Assembly: GCA_947364045.1 (NCBI GenBank)
Contig: CANARN010000008.1
Span: 1-57,306, forward strand
Length of the DNA stretch: 57,306 nt
Origin: an uncultured Clostridia bacterium
GTDB taxonomy: Bacteria > Bacillota > Clostridia > Oscillospirales > Acutalibacteraceae
Direction: 5' to 3'
The translations under genes and the position numbers were made by a program. The notes under the pieces are model-generated. The model saw only the letters and a program-made list of their open reading frames with translations. It had not been told where the DNA came from and did not search any database. Shown here piece by piece: positions 16,808 to 25,926 of this stretch. The stretch's first letter is position 1; each line of letters opens with the position of its first letter.

Positions 16808-18284
16808 AGTTAACCTCTAACAAGCTATACGGGAAATGTGAAAAGTCTCCGTTGAAATTATTTGAACTGAAAACAGCTCCCATTCTGAACACCAACGGCA
16901 CAAACGGGTGGTATTCAACAAATACCTTATAAAATTCTTCGTAAGAAATTTTTCCTGCCCGCATAGCAAAATAGCTTTCCGCTGTCTTTCCCGATTCAAT
17001 ACCATTTGAAAGCGCGCCGTCCTCTGTAAAGAACTGCGATAAATCCATTGAATAGTCAAGCTTCGTTTCGCCGATATACATTTCGTAATTACCCGACGCT
17101 ACTCTTTCACTGTAATCTTCAAAGGAAAGCGGCTTTACCTCAATGTAAAAGCCCGCCTTATTCAGCGCGTCTGCCACAGCAAAGGCGGCGGCAACGCGGT
17201 ATTTGTTGTCAGCATTTACAATAAGTGAAAATGACAAAACATATGAGCCGTCAGTAAGAGCTTTGCCTGCATACCTTGTAAATCCGCAACGGTCAATAAT
17301 CTGCGTTCCTTTTTTTACATCGCCCGAAAGAGAAATCAAATCATTTCCGCCGGCTTTGTACTCCGCCCAATTGGGATTACACGGCGCTTTTACAGGCAAC
17401 GCATGTCCCTGATAGCACTCCTCAGCTATATCCTCAGAGCTTAAAAGTACTGCTATCGCAGAGCGTATATTTTTATTAAGCCCGCCGATTTCTTTGTTAA
17501 AGCCTAAATAAACCATATTGTTAAGGTCTGCCGAAAAAAAATTGCCGTAAACGCCTGTATAGTTGCAGTCAGACAAATCATTGAAAAAAATATCCGTATC
17601 GCCTATTTTGTAAGCATTTAGAGCTGTGTCTGACGTATCGACAGAGGTTAAATAAATCTTTTTACTGCCGTCATTGCTCACAAGCGTATTTTCATAAAAA
17701 TAATAATTGCCGAAGCCGATGGGAATGTCAGTTTGCAGTTCGGCGCTGTTTTCTTTTACTATAGGAAAAGTCAGCTTTAATGCCGCCTGAGAATCCTCAA
17801 AAACAGACGTAAATATTACACTGTTCCCCGAAGCCGAGGCCGATTCAACCGATTTCAGCGAATCGGAATAAGCGTAAGAGGCTTTTGCCTTGTTAAAAGA
17901 ATATACTACGTCCGCAGGAGTTATGTTTGCTGAACCGTGACACGAAAGCCCGCTTTTTACAGCAACTGTTGCCGTTTTGCCGTTAATATTTATTGACGAG
18001 GCTACTAAAGGCTCCGCCTTATAATCTGACGATACTGAGAAAAGTGACGAATAAAGAAGTCTTGCAAGGTAAAGATTTTCATAGCTTTTGGCAAAAAAAG
18101 GATTTATTCCGTCTGCCGAATTGTACGGCAGGTGCAATTCTCCGTTCTTTTGTACCGTCGAGTCACTTACATTCTGCGGATTCTGAGTATTAACCTCATC
18201 CTGAGGCTTTACCTGCTTGCCGCAAGCGCAGAAAAGCAGTGTGATGCTTAGAAAAACAGATAAAATTTTAATCGCGTTTTTCAT
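16791..18284 (-). CDS. Solute-binding lipoprotein, family 5 (peptide/nickel-type)
   Basis: This is an extracytoplasmic binding protein of the SBP_bac_5 fold. The signal peptide ends in a lipobox, LFCAC, with Cys21 as the lipidated residue. The mature part shows family features such as LPYNSADGINPF near the start and the late FVEYHPFVPLVFRMG. GAGGTGA supports the start. No permease or ATPase gene accompanies it, so it is an orphan. It may use an ABC transporter encoded elsewhere or have a sensory role. It starts four bases after ymdB and overlaps recG, so it belongs to the operon. The ligand is unknown. Confidence 0.83.
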   Translation of the reverse strand: MKNAIKILSVFLSITLLFCACGKQVKPQDEVNTQNPQNVSDSTVQKNGELHLPYNSADGINPFFAKSYENLYLARLLYSSLFSVSSDYKAEPLVASSININGKTATVAVKSGLSCHGSANITPADVVYSFNKAKASYAYSDSLKSVESASASGNSVIFTSVFEDSQAALKLTFPIVKENSAELQTDIPIGFGNYYFYENTLVSNDGSKKIYLTSVDTSDTALNAYKIGDTDIFFNDLSDCNYTGVYGNFFSADLNNMVYLGFNKEIGGLNKNIRSAIAVLLSSEDIAEECYQGHALPVKAPCNPNWAEYKAGGNDLISLSGDVKKGTQIIDRCGFTRYAGKALTDGSYVLSFSLIVNADNKYRVAAAFAVADALNKAGFYIEVKPLSFEDYSERVASGNYEMYIGETKLDYSMDLSQFFTEDGALSNGIESGKTAESYFAMRAGKISYEEFYKVFVEYHPFVPLVFRMGAVFSSNNFNGDFSHFPYSLLEVNYELFS

Positions 18285-18288
18285 ATTG

Positions 18289-19074
18289 TCACCTCACAGT
18301 TACAGCCTGTGCTTCTACACACTTACCGCTTTTACGGTCAACCGTAAAAATACATCCCTGCAAAAAGCAAGGCGTGTCGGCAGACTCAAACATCGTTGTA
18401 AAGCCCGTGCAAAATTTTCTTATTATTATTTCTTTTTTTATGCCGAGAACCGAGTCCTCAGGTCCCGTCATACCTACATCGGTAATATATCCTGTACCGT
18501 TCGCAAGAACGCACGCGTCCGATGTCTGAACATGAGTGTGCGTTCCGAACACGACGGATACCTTTCCGTCAAGAAAATAACCCAAAGCCTTTTTTTCACT
18601 TGTGGCCTCAGCGTGAAAATCCACAACAATTATATCGGTTTCTTTTTTTATTTCACTGCAAATTTCATCAATAATATTAAACGGACTCTGAAACCCGTCT
18701 GTCCACACAGTGCCTAACAGGTTTATTACGCCTACCTTGTAAGCGCCCTTGTCTATTATTCCGAAGCTCCTGCCCGGAGCGCCTTCACCGTAATTCGCAG
18801 GGCGAATAACCGAAAGAGAAGAGTCAAGGTAATCGTAAAACTCACGTCGGCGAAGAGAGTGGTCGCCGCCGGTAATAAAATCTGCGCCTGCGGCAAAAAT
18901 ATTCTCACAAGAGCTTTTCAGCATTCCGTCACCGTTTGCAGAATTTTCGCCGTTTACAATGCAGACGTCAATATTATTTTCCTTTTTAAATTTAGGAAGT
19001 GCCTGCATTAAAAAAGCGCACCCCTGAGTTCTCACAACATCGCCGATGCAAAGTATTTTAACTGTTTCTGCCAT
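18289..19074 (-). CDS. ymdB: YmdB-family metallophosphoesterase (2',3'-cAMP phosphodiesterase-like)
   Basis: YmdB hydrolyses cyclic nucleotides and influences biofilm and sporulation programmes in Bacillus. Most metal ligands of the family are visible: D12, E43 and N44 (NGEN), H72, H154 (DFHAEATSE), H179 and H181 (GTHTH). The usual Asn of GNH is Asp71 here (GGDH), and the GDVVG...GR loop reads GDVVRTQGC. The length, 261 residues, is typical. It follows rny, as in the B. subtilis ymdA-ymdB pair, after about 60 bases that contain the hairpin 19103-19128. Confidence 0.9.
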   Translation of the reverse strand: MAETVKILCIGDVVRTQGCAFLMQALPKFKKENNIDVCIVNGENSANGDGMLKSSCENIFAAGADFITGGDHSLRRREFYDYLDSSLSVIRPANYGEGAPGRSFGIIDKGAYKVGVINLLGTVWTDGFQSPFNIIDEICSEIKKETDIIVVDFHAEATSEKKALGYFLDGKVSVVFGTHTHVQTSDACVLANGTGYITDVGMTGPEDSVLGIKKEIIIRKFCTGFTTMFESADTPCFLQGCIFTVDRKSGKCVEAQAVTVR

Positions 19075-19102
19075 AAAAATACCGTTTCTATATCTAAATT
19101 TC

Positions 19103-19128
19103 AGCCCCGACGCAAATTGCTCGGGGCT
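19103..19128. other. Hairpin between rny and ymdB
   Basis: AGCCCCGA and TCGGGGCT form an eight-base-pair GC-rich stem around a ten-base loop just after the rny stop. No U-tract follows on the minus strand, so it is more likely an mRNA stability or processing element than a terminator. Confidence 0.5.
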
Positions 19129-19134
19129 TGTTTG

Positions 19135-20688
19135 TCATTTTGCAAAATCTACTGCTCTGCTTTCACGAACAATATTTACTTTAATTTGACCCGGATACTC
19201 AAGCTCTTCTTCAATCTTCTTAGCTATATCACGGGCAACAAGAATCATTTTCTCATCGTCTATCTCAACAGGGTCAACCATAATTCTGATTTCTCTGCCT
19301 GCCTGAATAGCAAATGATTTTTCAACGCCTTCAAATGAAGATGCAATTTCCTCCAGCTTTTCAAGACGCTTTATGTAGTTCTGAATGTTTTCACGTCTTG
19401 CCCCCGGTCTTGCAGCAGAAACAGCGTCAGCCGCCTGAACAAGAATCGCCTCCACAGTCTTTGCTTCAATATCTCCGTGGTGAGCGGCAATAGCGTGAAC
19501 AACCGCGTCATTTTCTCTGTGCTTCTTTGCAAATTCAACGCCAAGCTCAATATGAGTTCCTTCAATTTCGTGGTCAAGCGCCTTGCCTATATCGTGAAGA
19601 AGACCTGCGCGCTTTGCTATTTTAACGTCAGCGCCAAGCTCTGCTGCCATAAGCCCTGCAATATAAGAAACCTCAAGCGAGTGGTTAAGCACGTTCTGAC
19701 CGTAGCTTGTGCGGTAACGAAGCTTACCGAGAAGCTTTTTAAGCTCAGGGTCAATATTATTTACACCTGCGTCAATAGCGGCGCGGTCACCCGTCTGCTT
19801 AATTGTCATTTCAACCTCACGGGTTGCCTTAGCGTACATTTCTTCAATTCTGGTCGGGTGAATTCTGCCGTCCTGAATGAGCTTTTCAAGCGTGAGCCTT
19901 GCAACCTCGCGGCGAACAGGGTCAAAGCTTGAAACGGTTATTGCCTCAGGCGTATCGTCAATAATAAGGTCAACGCCCGTAATCTGCTCAAGAGTTCTGA
20001 TGTTTCTTCCCTCACGGCCGATTATTCTGCCCTTCATTTCATCATTGGGAAGATTTACAACAGAAACGGTTGTTTCAGCAGCATGGTCAGCGGCACAGCG
20101 CTGAATTGCAGTTGTAATAATTTCACGGGCAAGCTCATCACAGTCATCGCGGGTTTTCTGTTCATATTCCATAACCTTGCGGGCTTTTTCGTGAACAAGC
20201 GAATCCTCCATCTTGTTAAGAAGAAGCTCCTTCGCCTGCTCTTTCGTATAACCGCTGATTCTTTCAAGAATTTCAAGCTCGCTTCTTTTAAGTCTTTCAA
20301 GCTCTTCAGCCTTTTCGTCAGCCTCTTTGTGCTTTTCTGCAAGCGCCTCTTCTTTTTTCTCGATGTTCTCGGATCTCTTATCAAGTGTTTCTTCTTTTTG
20401 GTCTATGCGTTTTTCCTGTCTTTGAACCTCTGCACGTCTTTCGCGAATTTCCTTGTCAGCTTCGCTTCTCAGTTTGTGTATTTCGTCTTTAGCTTCAAGA
20501 ATAGATTCTTTTTTCTTGCTCTCAGCAGTCTGAACCGCCTGATTAACAATTCTTAATGCTTCTTCGTTAGCAGAGCCGATTTTTGCTTCCGACACTTTTT
20601 TACGGTAAAGACCGCCGAAAACAAAGCCCAAAGCTCCGAACACAATGGCAGAGGCTACGACAGAGATGATGAATACTACGGGATTCAT
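19135..20688 (-). CDS. rny: Ribonuclease Y
   Basis: RNase Y is the membrane-bound endoribonuclease that starts mRNA decay in many Firmicutes. Residues 1-27 are the membrane anchor, and 50-190 form a long charged coiled coil. The KH domain carries [11 protein letters not shown] at 220-230. The HD domain has H336 and H365-D366 within [12 protein letters not shown]. The 517-residue length matches the family. AGGAGGT precedes the ATG, and promoter 20795-20823 lies upstream. It heads the operon rny-ymdB-lipoprotein-recG-HTH-hydrolase. Confidence 0.97.
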   Translation of the reverse strand: MNPVVFIISVVASAIVFGALGFVFGGLYRKKVSEAKIGSANEEALRIVNQAVQTAESKKKESILEAKDEIHKLRSEADKEIRERRAEVQRQEKRIDQKEETLDKRSENIEKKEEALAEKHKEADEKAEELERLKRSELEILERISGYTKEQAKELLLNKMEDSLVHEKARKVMEYEQKTRDDCDELAREIITTAIQRCAADHAAETTVSVVNLPNDEMKGRIIGREGRNIRTLEQITGVDLIIDDTPEAITVSSFDPVRREVARLTLEKLIQDGRIHPTRIEEMYAKATREVEMTIKQTGDRAAIDAGVNNIDPELKKLLGKLRYRTSYGQNVLNHSLEVSYIAGLMAAELGADVKIAKRAGLLHDIGKALDHEIEGTHIELGVEFAKKHRENDAVVHAIAAHHGDIEAKTVEAILVQAADAVSAARPGARRENIQNYIKRLEKLEEIASSFEGVEKSFAIQAGREIRIMVDPVEIDDEKMILVARDIAKKIEEELEYPGQIKVNIVRESRAVDFAK

Positions 20689-20794
20689 TGCCGTACCTCC
20701 TGAAAATAATATTTAATTTCAAATATATCGGAAAAAATGTATTGAAATTATAAAAATAACGGAAAGAAAGTTCTCCTCTTCCACTATCCTTTAT

Positions 20795-20823
20795 ATTTTA
20801 ATAAAAAATCCGCATAATGTCAA
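20795..20823 (-). promoter_or_regulatory. Promoter of the rny operon
   Basis: On the minus strand, a perfect TTGACA (20818-20823) and TAAAAT (20795-20800) are 17 bases apart. The roughly 100-base leader to the rny start is purine-rich near its middle. Confidence 0.75.
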
Positions 20824-20903
20824 GATTTATTATTAAAAATGCAAAAACAATACAACATATTGCGATAAATTTCGTTAGAATGACTGAAAAGCTATAAGGA
20901 AAT

Positions 20904-20932
20904 AAAAAACGGCAGCCGAAACCGCCGTTTTA
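20904..20932 (-). terminator. Intrinsic terminator of the carbohydrate locus
   Basis: On the minus strand, AAACGGC and GCCGTTT form a stem capped by a partly paired loop, followed by TTTATTT. It lies just past the LRR lipoprotein stop (20955) and insulates the rny promoter. Confidence 0.8.
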
Positions 20933-20954
20933 AATGACTGATTAAATTTAAAAC

Positions 20955-21809
20955 TTATTCCCAAATAATTTTAACGTCTTTCATTTCAATGCCGTTATCG
21001 GTTGGCTGCCATTTCTGCCCCAGTGTTACATTTTCTTTTTTGCACTGCATTTTTATATCCAAAAGCGAGGTACAATTGTAAAACGCATAATCGCCGATAG
21101 CCGTTACGCTCGCGGGAACGGTGACACTTTTAAGAGAAGAACAGCAGCTGAAGGCGTCTTTCTCCATTGCGCCGAGCTTTGACGGAAGATTTATGTTTTC
21201 AAGTGACGAGCATTTAAAAAACGCTTTTTCCTCTATCGTCAGAAGTGTTTCGGGAAGAGTCAGCGAATAAAGCTTATCGCACTTGTAAAATGCTTTTGAC
21301 CGAATTTTTTCAACACCTTCGGGAACTGTATATGTAATTCTTTTTACCTCTTCTGTTTTTCCGCCGTCTTTTTTGATTTCGGTTTTTTCAATTCCCCGAG
21401 CAACAGGGTAAAACAGTAATTCCTTCATATCTTTTGTGAAAAGCACTCCGTCGACCGAACAAAAATATTTATTTTCGGGGTCAACCGAAAACTCCTTAAG
21501 GTTTTGGTTGTTTTCAAACGCCCAAACACCGATTTTTTCAACGTTTTTGCCGATATTTATTTTTTCTGCATTCTCAAGGTTACAGCCTGCAAAATCTGCA
21601 ATTTCGGTTACGGGAGCATTTTCGTATTCATCAGGAATTGTAATTTCGGTTATTCCCGTTTTGTTGGGAAGCTCAGTTACAACTGCCTTGCCGTCGGAAA
21701 CCTTGATTTTAACCTTAGTATTGGCAAGCCCCAGCTCCTCGCCGCATCCGCTGAAGAGAACCGCAACCGTCATAAGAATCGCTAAAAATAAAGCTGTTTT
21801 CTTTTTCAT
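20955..21809 (-). CDS. Leucine-rich-repeat (BspA/LRR_5-type) lipoprotein
   Basis: This is a secreted, membrane-tethered protein. Its signal peptide ends with lipobox LFSGC (Cys22). The mature part is built of LRR_5 repeats with phrases such as AFENNQNLKEF, AFYKCDKLYSLTLPETL, AFFKCSSLENINLPSKL, AFSCCSSLKSVTVPASV and AFYNCTSLLDI. Such repeats mediate binding to proteins or glycans on cell surfaces. The start overlaps the transporter stop by four bases (ATGA), and AGGAGG precedes it, so the two are co-translated. That coupling suggests a link to sugar uptake, but no catalytic residues are visible. Confidence 0.85.
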   Translation of the reverse strand: MKKKTALFLAILMTVAVLFSGCGEELGLANTKVKIKVSDGKAVVTELPNKTGITEITIPDEYENAPVTEIADFAGCNLENAEKINIGKNVEKIGVWAFENNQNLKEFSVDPENKYFCSVDGVLFTKDMKELLFYPVARGIEKTEIKKDGGKTEEVKRITYTVPEGVEKIRSKAFYKCDKLYSLTLPETLLTIEEKAFFKCSSLENINLPSKLGAMEKDAFSCCSSLKSVTVPASVTAIGDYAFYNCTSLLDIKMQCKKENVTLGQKWQPTDNGIEMKDVKIIWE

Positions 21810-23473
21810 ACCGCCGCCTCCTCTTCTGTCTCTGACTTTTCAAGTCTTGCTTTAAGCTCCGTAACACAGGTTTCATATTTTTCTTTTGTAAGGTCATAGA
21901 AAAAGTATGGAACAGTGGCAAGCGCCAGTGAAGCTATTGTTGCCCAGCCGTATATTGAAAATACCTTTGTTAAAATTGCCGAGTCATAAAGCACATCCCA
22001 GTCAGACGTAAAGCCGGAAAGCTTAAGCAGATAGGGAACAATGTAGCTCAGCGCCATCGTCACGGGGTTTAAGAACCAAGTAAACACGCCCGACATTGAG
22101 TCCGCTCTCTCGCCGTATTTCCACTGATGGTAAATCTGTACGTCTGCGCCGAAGCCCGAGCTTACGCCGTCAACAACGGGCGTAATAGCGTTTCTGAGCG
22201 ACAACGCAATAAGGAACACATAAATATTCCCGATTTTTACTGCAAATACAACGCCCAGCGTCATCAGAATAATTACCGCGCGGGAAACTATCAGAATATC
22301 TCTTTTTTCAAATTTTCTTGTCAGCACAGGGCAAAGAAGATTGCCGAGAGTCATTCCCACTACAACAATATTTGCCGCCACGCCTGAGAACCATTCCATT
22401 CGCAGCGAGTAAATAAACCACCATGCAAGTAAGTTGCCTATGAGCCATTGGTACTGACCGACTACATTGGAAATATTTATTATCCAGAAATATTTGTTTT
22501 TAAGTACGTTTTTTGCGCCTTTAAAAAATGTGACCTTAGCTCTTTTTTCAATAGGCTCTTCAATTACTCTTTCCTTACATTTAATTGACGCCAAGGACAT
22601 AAATGCGCCGAGGAATGCAAAAATCGGAACAAATACTCTGTATGTTTTCAGATTAAGATATCCGCCTGTTGTGGAAATGAGCATCGGCAAAAACATATTT
22701 ATTACCGACGGAAAAAAGCCCGTAATAATCGGCACTATTGAATAAAGGCGCTGTCGCTCCTGAGAGTTGGGCGTCATAAATGCAACCATTCCCGCAACAT
22801 TCATCCACTGCTGATAGAAAAAATTCATAAAAGAGAATGCTAAATTTAAAATTATGAGTCTTTTTGTATAGCTCATATCAAGCAAAGGCAGATACGGTAT
22901 AACCGACATAATTATAGCGGTCGGAAAACCGCAAAGTACAATAAACGGCTTCAGTCTGCCGTATTTTGCGCTGAAAGCTCTTCTTATTGCCCAGGTTAAA
23001 TAGTTTGTAACACCGGCTACGAGCAAATTGTTGCCGACTAACTGCGGAAAGCCTTTAATAATAAACTCGAAGTCCTGCGACGGAATAAAATAACAGCATA
23101 TACCTATAATTATTTCCGCTGAATATGCACAGTGCGCAAATACTTTCATTTTCGGCGTCAGTCTGCCGTGGTTTTCATACAGCAAAACGCCTATCGGATT
23201 AAAGAAAATGAGAATATACCCTATAACCGTACCCATTATACTGATTATAGTAAAATCAAGATTTGAAATGCCCATTATTGAGCCTGTAAAATAAGTTGCG
23301 CTGAACGTCATTATCGCGGAAAACATTGCGCAAACATACGTTCCTGCCTGTGTTGCAGTGTAAGCAACCATTTCGGAAAGAGAAAGATATTCTCCTTCGT
23401 TCGGCGTTTTCCAATAACGCTTAACATAAGCCGGCATTCCCTTTGCCTTTGCTTTAAGCTCCCCTATTTTCAT
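21806..23473 (-). CDS. Sugar:cation symporter, GPH/MFS_2 family
   Basis: This 555-residue transporter with about twelve membrane segments would import a glycoside, pentoside or hexuronide with a cation. It has the long cytoplasmic N-terminus and the early NPIGVLLYENHGRLTPKM region expected of MFS_2-like carriers; a charged C-terminal tail follows the last segment. AGGGGGA supports the start. It lies between the FGGY kinase (upstream, with a terminator between) and the LRR lipoprotein. As no PTS genes are seen, this is the likely entry route for the substrate of the locus. Confidence 0.8.
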   Translation of the reverse strand: MKIGELKAKAKGMPAYVKRYWKTPNEGEYLSLSEMVAYTATQAGTYVCAMFSAIMTFSATYFTGSIMGISNLDFTIISIMGTVIGYILIFFNPIGVLLYENHGRLTPKMKVFAHCAYSAEIIIGICCYFIPSQDFEFIIKGFPQLVGNNLLVAGVTNYLTWAIRRAFSAKYGRLKPFIVLCGFPTAIIMSVIPYLPLLDMSYTKRLIILNLAFSFMNFFYQQWMNVAGMVAFMTPNSQERQRLYSIVPIITGFFPSVINMFLPMLISTTGGYLNLKTYRVFVPIFAFLGAFMSLASIKCKERVIEEPIEKRAKVTFFKGAKNVLKNKYFWIINISNVVGQYQWLIGNLLAWWFIYSLRMEWFSGVAANIVVVGMTLGNLLCPVLTRKFEKRDILIVSRAVIILMTLGVVFAVKIGNIYVFLIALSLRNAITPVVDGVSSGFGADVQIYHQWKYGERADSMSGVFTWFLNPVTMALSYIVPYLLKLSGFTSDWDVLYDSAILTKVFSIYGWATIASLALATVPYFFYDLTKEKYETCVTELKARLEKSETEEEAAV

Positions 23474-23532
23474 ATAAAATCCCCCTCAGTCTGCATTTTT
23501 TTGCAAAGCTGCTTTTTCCCGATTTTTTAACG

Positions 23533-23557
23533 AAAAAGGGCGGATTTGTTACCGCCC
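23533..23557 (-). terminator. Intrinsic terminator between FGGY kinase and transporter
   Basis: On the minus strand, GGGCGG and CCGCCC form a stem with an AT-rich loop, followed by five T residues. It lies only nine bases past the kinase stop. It may reduce, rather than abolish, read-through into the transporter gene. Confidence 0.75.
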
Positions 23558-23565
23558 CTTAAAAA

Positions 23566-25179
23566 TCAATTCTGTCCGTTAAGGATAGCAAAGTTTTCTT
23601 TGTTGGATTTATAAAGATTTTTATACACCTTATAATTACGGTCATAAACTGCCTTGTGCGCAAAATTAGGCTTAAAGGTTTTTGACGCAGGAATAAATCT
23701 CTTTGCTTCGGTAATATCACTGATAATTCCCGAACCGACCGCAATAACAATAGCCGCGCCGACCGCGCCTATGTTCTGAGGACTGTCAACGGTTTCGACC
23801 GTTCTTCCCGTGCAATCCGCTAAAATCTGGCAGGTAACATCGGAAAGAGCTCCGCCTCCTACAAAGCGAATTGTATCCGACGTTTTAATTTTCTTATCCT
23901 CAGTTTCAAGGAACCAGCGAAGATGAAAGCAAACGCCCTCATAAACAGCGCGAATCATTTCTGATTTACCAGTATCAAGACTTAAATTAAAGAACATTCC
24001 CCTTGAATTCGGGTCTTCAAACGGACAGCGGTTGCCGTGTAGCCACGGAGTGAAAATAACGCCGTTTGAGCCTGCCGGAACCTCGCTGATAACCGCCGCC
24101 ATATACTCAAAAAGATTGGTATATATTTTCTCCATATCTCCCTTTGAGCGTTTAAGATTATGGCTTTTATCAAGATAAATGTCAATTTCGTCAAGCGCCA
24201 AATGGTCCTTTACCCACTCAACGCATTTACCCGCCGTTTCAAGCTCGGCAAAGTAATTGTAATAACCGTCTTTAGCGCCCACAATTGCGGCTATCATTGA
24301 GCTTGTATCAACAATAGACTTGTCAACTACCGTTGAAACCCAGCCTGATGTACCTTGATAAATGTGCGTATCGCCAATGTTAACCGCGCCTGCGCCAACG
24401 CCGATAAGCGAAGCGTCTCCGCCGCCGCCGAATACGGCTGTACCCTCGGCAAGCCCTAATTCCTCAGCCGCTTTTTCCGTAAGCTCTCCGACCTTATCGG
24501 TAGATTTTACGATTTTCGCAAGATGCGCCGTATTCACCCCGAGCATTTTGCACATTTCCTCGCTCCACGTTTTCTTTTTTATATCGTAAATCATTGTGGA
24601 GAACGCAGAGTCATGAGTCATAACAAATTCGCCTGTCATTCTCGCAATAAGATATTCCTTGACGTCAAGCCACTTGTAAACCCTTTTAAAGTTTTCCGGC
24701 TCATTTTTCTGTGTCCATTTGTATTTCCAAATCGGGTCTTTAACAGAAAGCGGAGCGGCACCCGTATATTTAAGCGATTTCAAAACCTTGACCGCATTAC
24801 CGCCTGCCACCTGCAAGCCGCCGCCCATTCCGTCCTTAAGCTCCTGCGTTGCGCGCTGGTCCATATAGCTGAAAGCACGGCGAACCGCATTTGCGTCCTT
24901 GTCAACAAGCACCACACCCTGCATTTGAGAGCAGAATGAAATACCCGAAATAGCTTCTTTTTTAATTTTGGACTTTTTCATAACAACATTTGTGCTGTTA
25001 CGCATTGCAGTCCACCACTCGTCAGGGTCCTGCTCAGCGCCGCCTGCCGGCATAACGTAAAGCTTATAGCCCTCGCTTGCCGCCGCAAGAAGCTCAATTT
25101 TGTCTGAAATTGAAAAAATACAGGTCTTGACACCTGTTGTGCCTATGTCGTAGGCAATTACATATTTTGGCTCTGCCAT
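23566..25179 (-). CDS. FGGY family carbohydrate kinase (xylulokinase-like)
   Basis: This enzyme phosphorylates a sugar or polyol with ATP in the cytoplasm. The first FGGY domain starts with YDIGTTGVK near 10-18. EQDPDEWW near 50 and GHLAE-region equivalents suggest the xylulokinase-like branch. The second domain has HGNRCPFEDPNSRG and FVGGGALSD. The length, 537 residues, is slightly above the usual 490-520. AAGGAGA precedes the ATG, 21 bases after the TetR stop. The actual sugar cannot be inferred. With GH36 and GH4 upstream, a ketose or sugar from a glycoside is reasonable. Confidence 0.88.
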   Translation of the reverse strand: MAEPKYVIAYDIGTTGVKTCIFSISDKIELLAAASEGYKLYVMPAGGAEQDPDEWWTAMRNSTNVVMKKSKIKKEAISGISFCSQMQGVVLVDKDANAVRRAFSYMDQRATQELKDGMGGGLQVAGGNAVKVLKSLKYTGAAPLSVKDPIWKYKWTQKNEPENFKRVYKWLDVKEYLIARMTGEFVMTHDSAFSTMIYDIKKKTWSEEMCKMLGVNTAHLAKIVKSTDKVGELTEKAAEELGLAEGTAVFGGGGDASLIGVGAGAVNIGDTHIYQGTSGWVSTVVDKSIVDTSSMIAAIVGAKDGYYNYFAELETAGKCVEWVKDHLALDEIDIYLDKSHNLKRSKGDMEKIYTNLFEYMAAVISEVPAGSNGVIFTPWLHGNRCPFEDPNSRGMFFNLSLDTGKSEMIRAVYEGVCFHLRWFLETEDKKIKTSDTIRFVGGGALSDVTCQILADCTGRTVETVDSPQNIGAVGAAIVIAVGSGIISDITEAKRFIPASKTFKPNFAHKAVYDRNYKVYKNLYKSNKENFAILNGQN

Positions 25180-25200
25180 TCAAATTCTCCTTTATATCAA

Positions 25201-25863
25201 TTATGCTCTTAATGCAGACTTAACAAATTTCAGGACTTCTCCGATTATAAACTCGTCTCTGTCTGTAGCGTCGTCGCCGCAATAAATCTTAAACCGCTGA
25301 ACATAATAATCGTTAGCAAATGAAAACTGAAGCGACATAAACAAATCGTCAATCAAAAAAGCCGCAACCTTCGGGTCAATATCCTTTCTGATTTCTCCGT
25401 TTGCCTGCCCCTCGGTTATTGCCTGAATGTAAATTTCGGCAGTAATCTGCTCCATTTCCGTAGCAAACTGACCTGCAAGCCTTTTGTCATTTACCGAAGT
25501 CATTGAATTGTAGAGATTTATTAAAACTCCGTCCTCACGTGAAACCGATATAATTTCACGGAGAATTTTCTCCACCTTTATCATCACGTCTTCGTCGGTT
25601 TTAATAAGACCCAATAACAGATTTTCTATACGGATAATACTCTCGTCGATTATTGTCAAAAACAGGTCCTGCTTGTTTTCGAAATATTTATAAATCGCAC
25701 CGACACTGATGCCCGCCCGCGCCGCTATACTGCTGACCGAAGCATCATGGTATCCTTTTTTTGCAAATTCCTTAGTCGCCGAATCAATTACCCTTGCACG
25801 TTTTTCGGAAGGAATATTGTCAAATGTCGGTTTGTGGTGCATTTTAAGATCCAGTCCAATCAC
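25201..25863 (-). CDS. TetR family transcriptional regulator
   Basis: The N-terminal helix-turn-helix (about 25-70) contains the canonical sequence VSSIAARAGISVGAIYKYF followed by NKQDLF. The remaining helical domain should bind an effector. The GTG start at 25863 has GAGGG eight bases upstream; an ATG at 25842 is an alternative. It lies inside the carbohydrate locus, between the PfkB gene and the FGGY kinase, with its own promoter, and is the most likely local regulator. The ligand and operator are unknown. Confidence 0.9.
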   Translation of the reverse strand: MIGLDLKMHHKPTFDNIPSEKRARVIDSATKEFAKKGYHDASVSSIAARAGISVGAIYKYFENKQDLFLTIIDESIIRIENLLLGLIKTDEDVMIKVEKILREIISVSREDGVLINLYNSMTSVNDKRLAGQFATEMEQITAEIYIQAITEGQANGEIRKDIDPKVAAFLIDDLFMSLQFSFANDYYVQRFKIYCGDDATDRDEFIIGEVLKFVKSALRA

Positions 25864-25897
25864 CCCTTAAACCCTCATCCTGATAATTCACCATATA

Positions 25898-25926
25898 ATT
25901 TTATCATATCATAATATTTTAGTAAA
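25898..25926 (-). promoter_or_regulatory. Internal promoter for TetR-FGGY-transporter genes
   Basis: TTTACT (25921-25926) and TAAAAT (25898-25903) are spaced 17 bases apart on the minus strand, with a TGA extended -10. It overlaps the end of the PfkB gene. Confidence 0.5.

Noticed and set aside
19103-19128. Hairpin after rny considered as a terminator
   Set aside because: No U-tract follows on the minus strand and ymdB is expected to be co-transcribed with rny.
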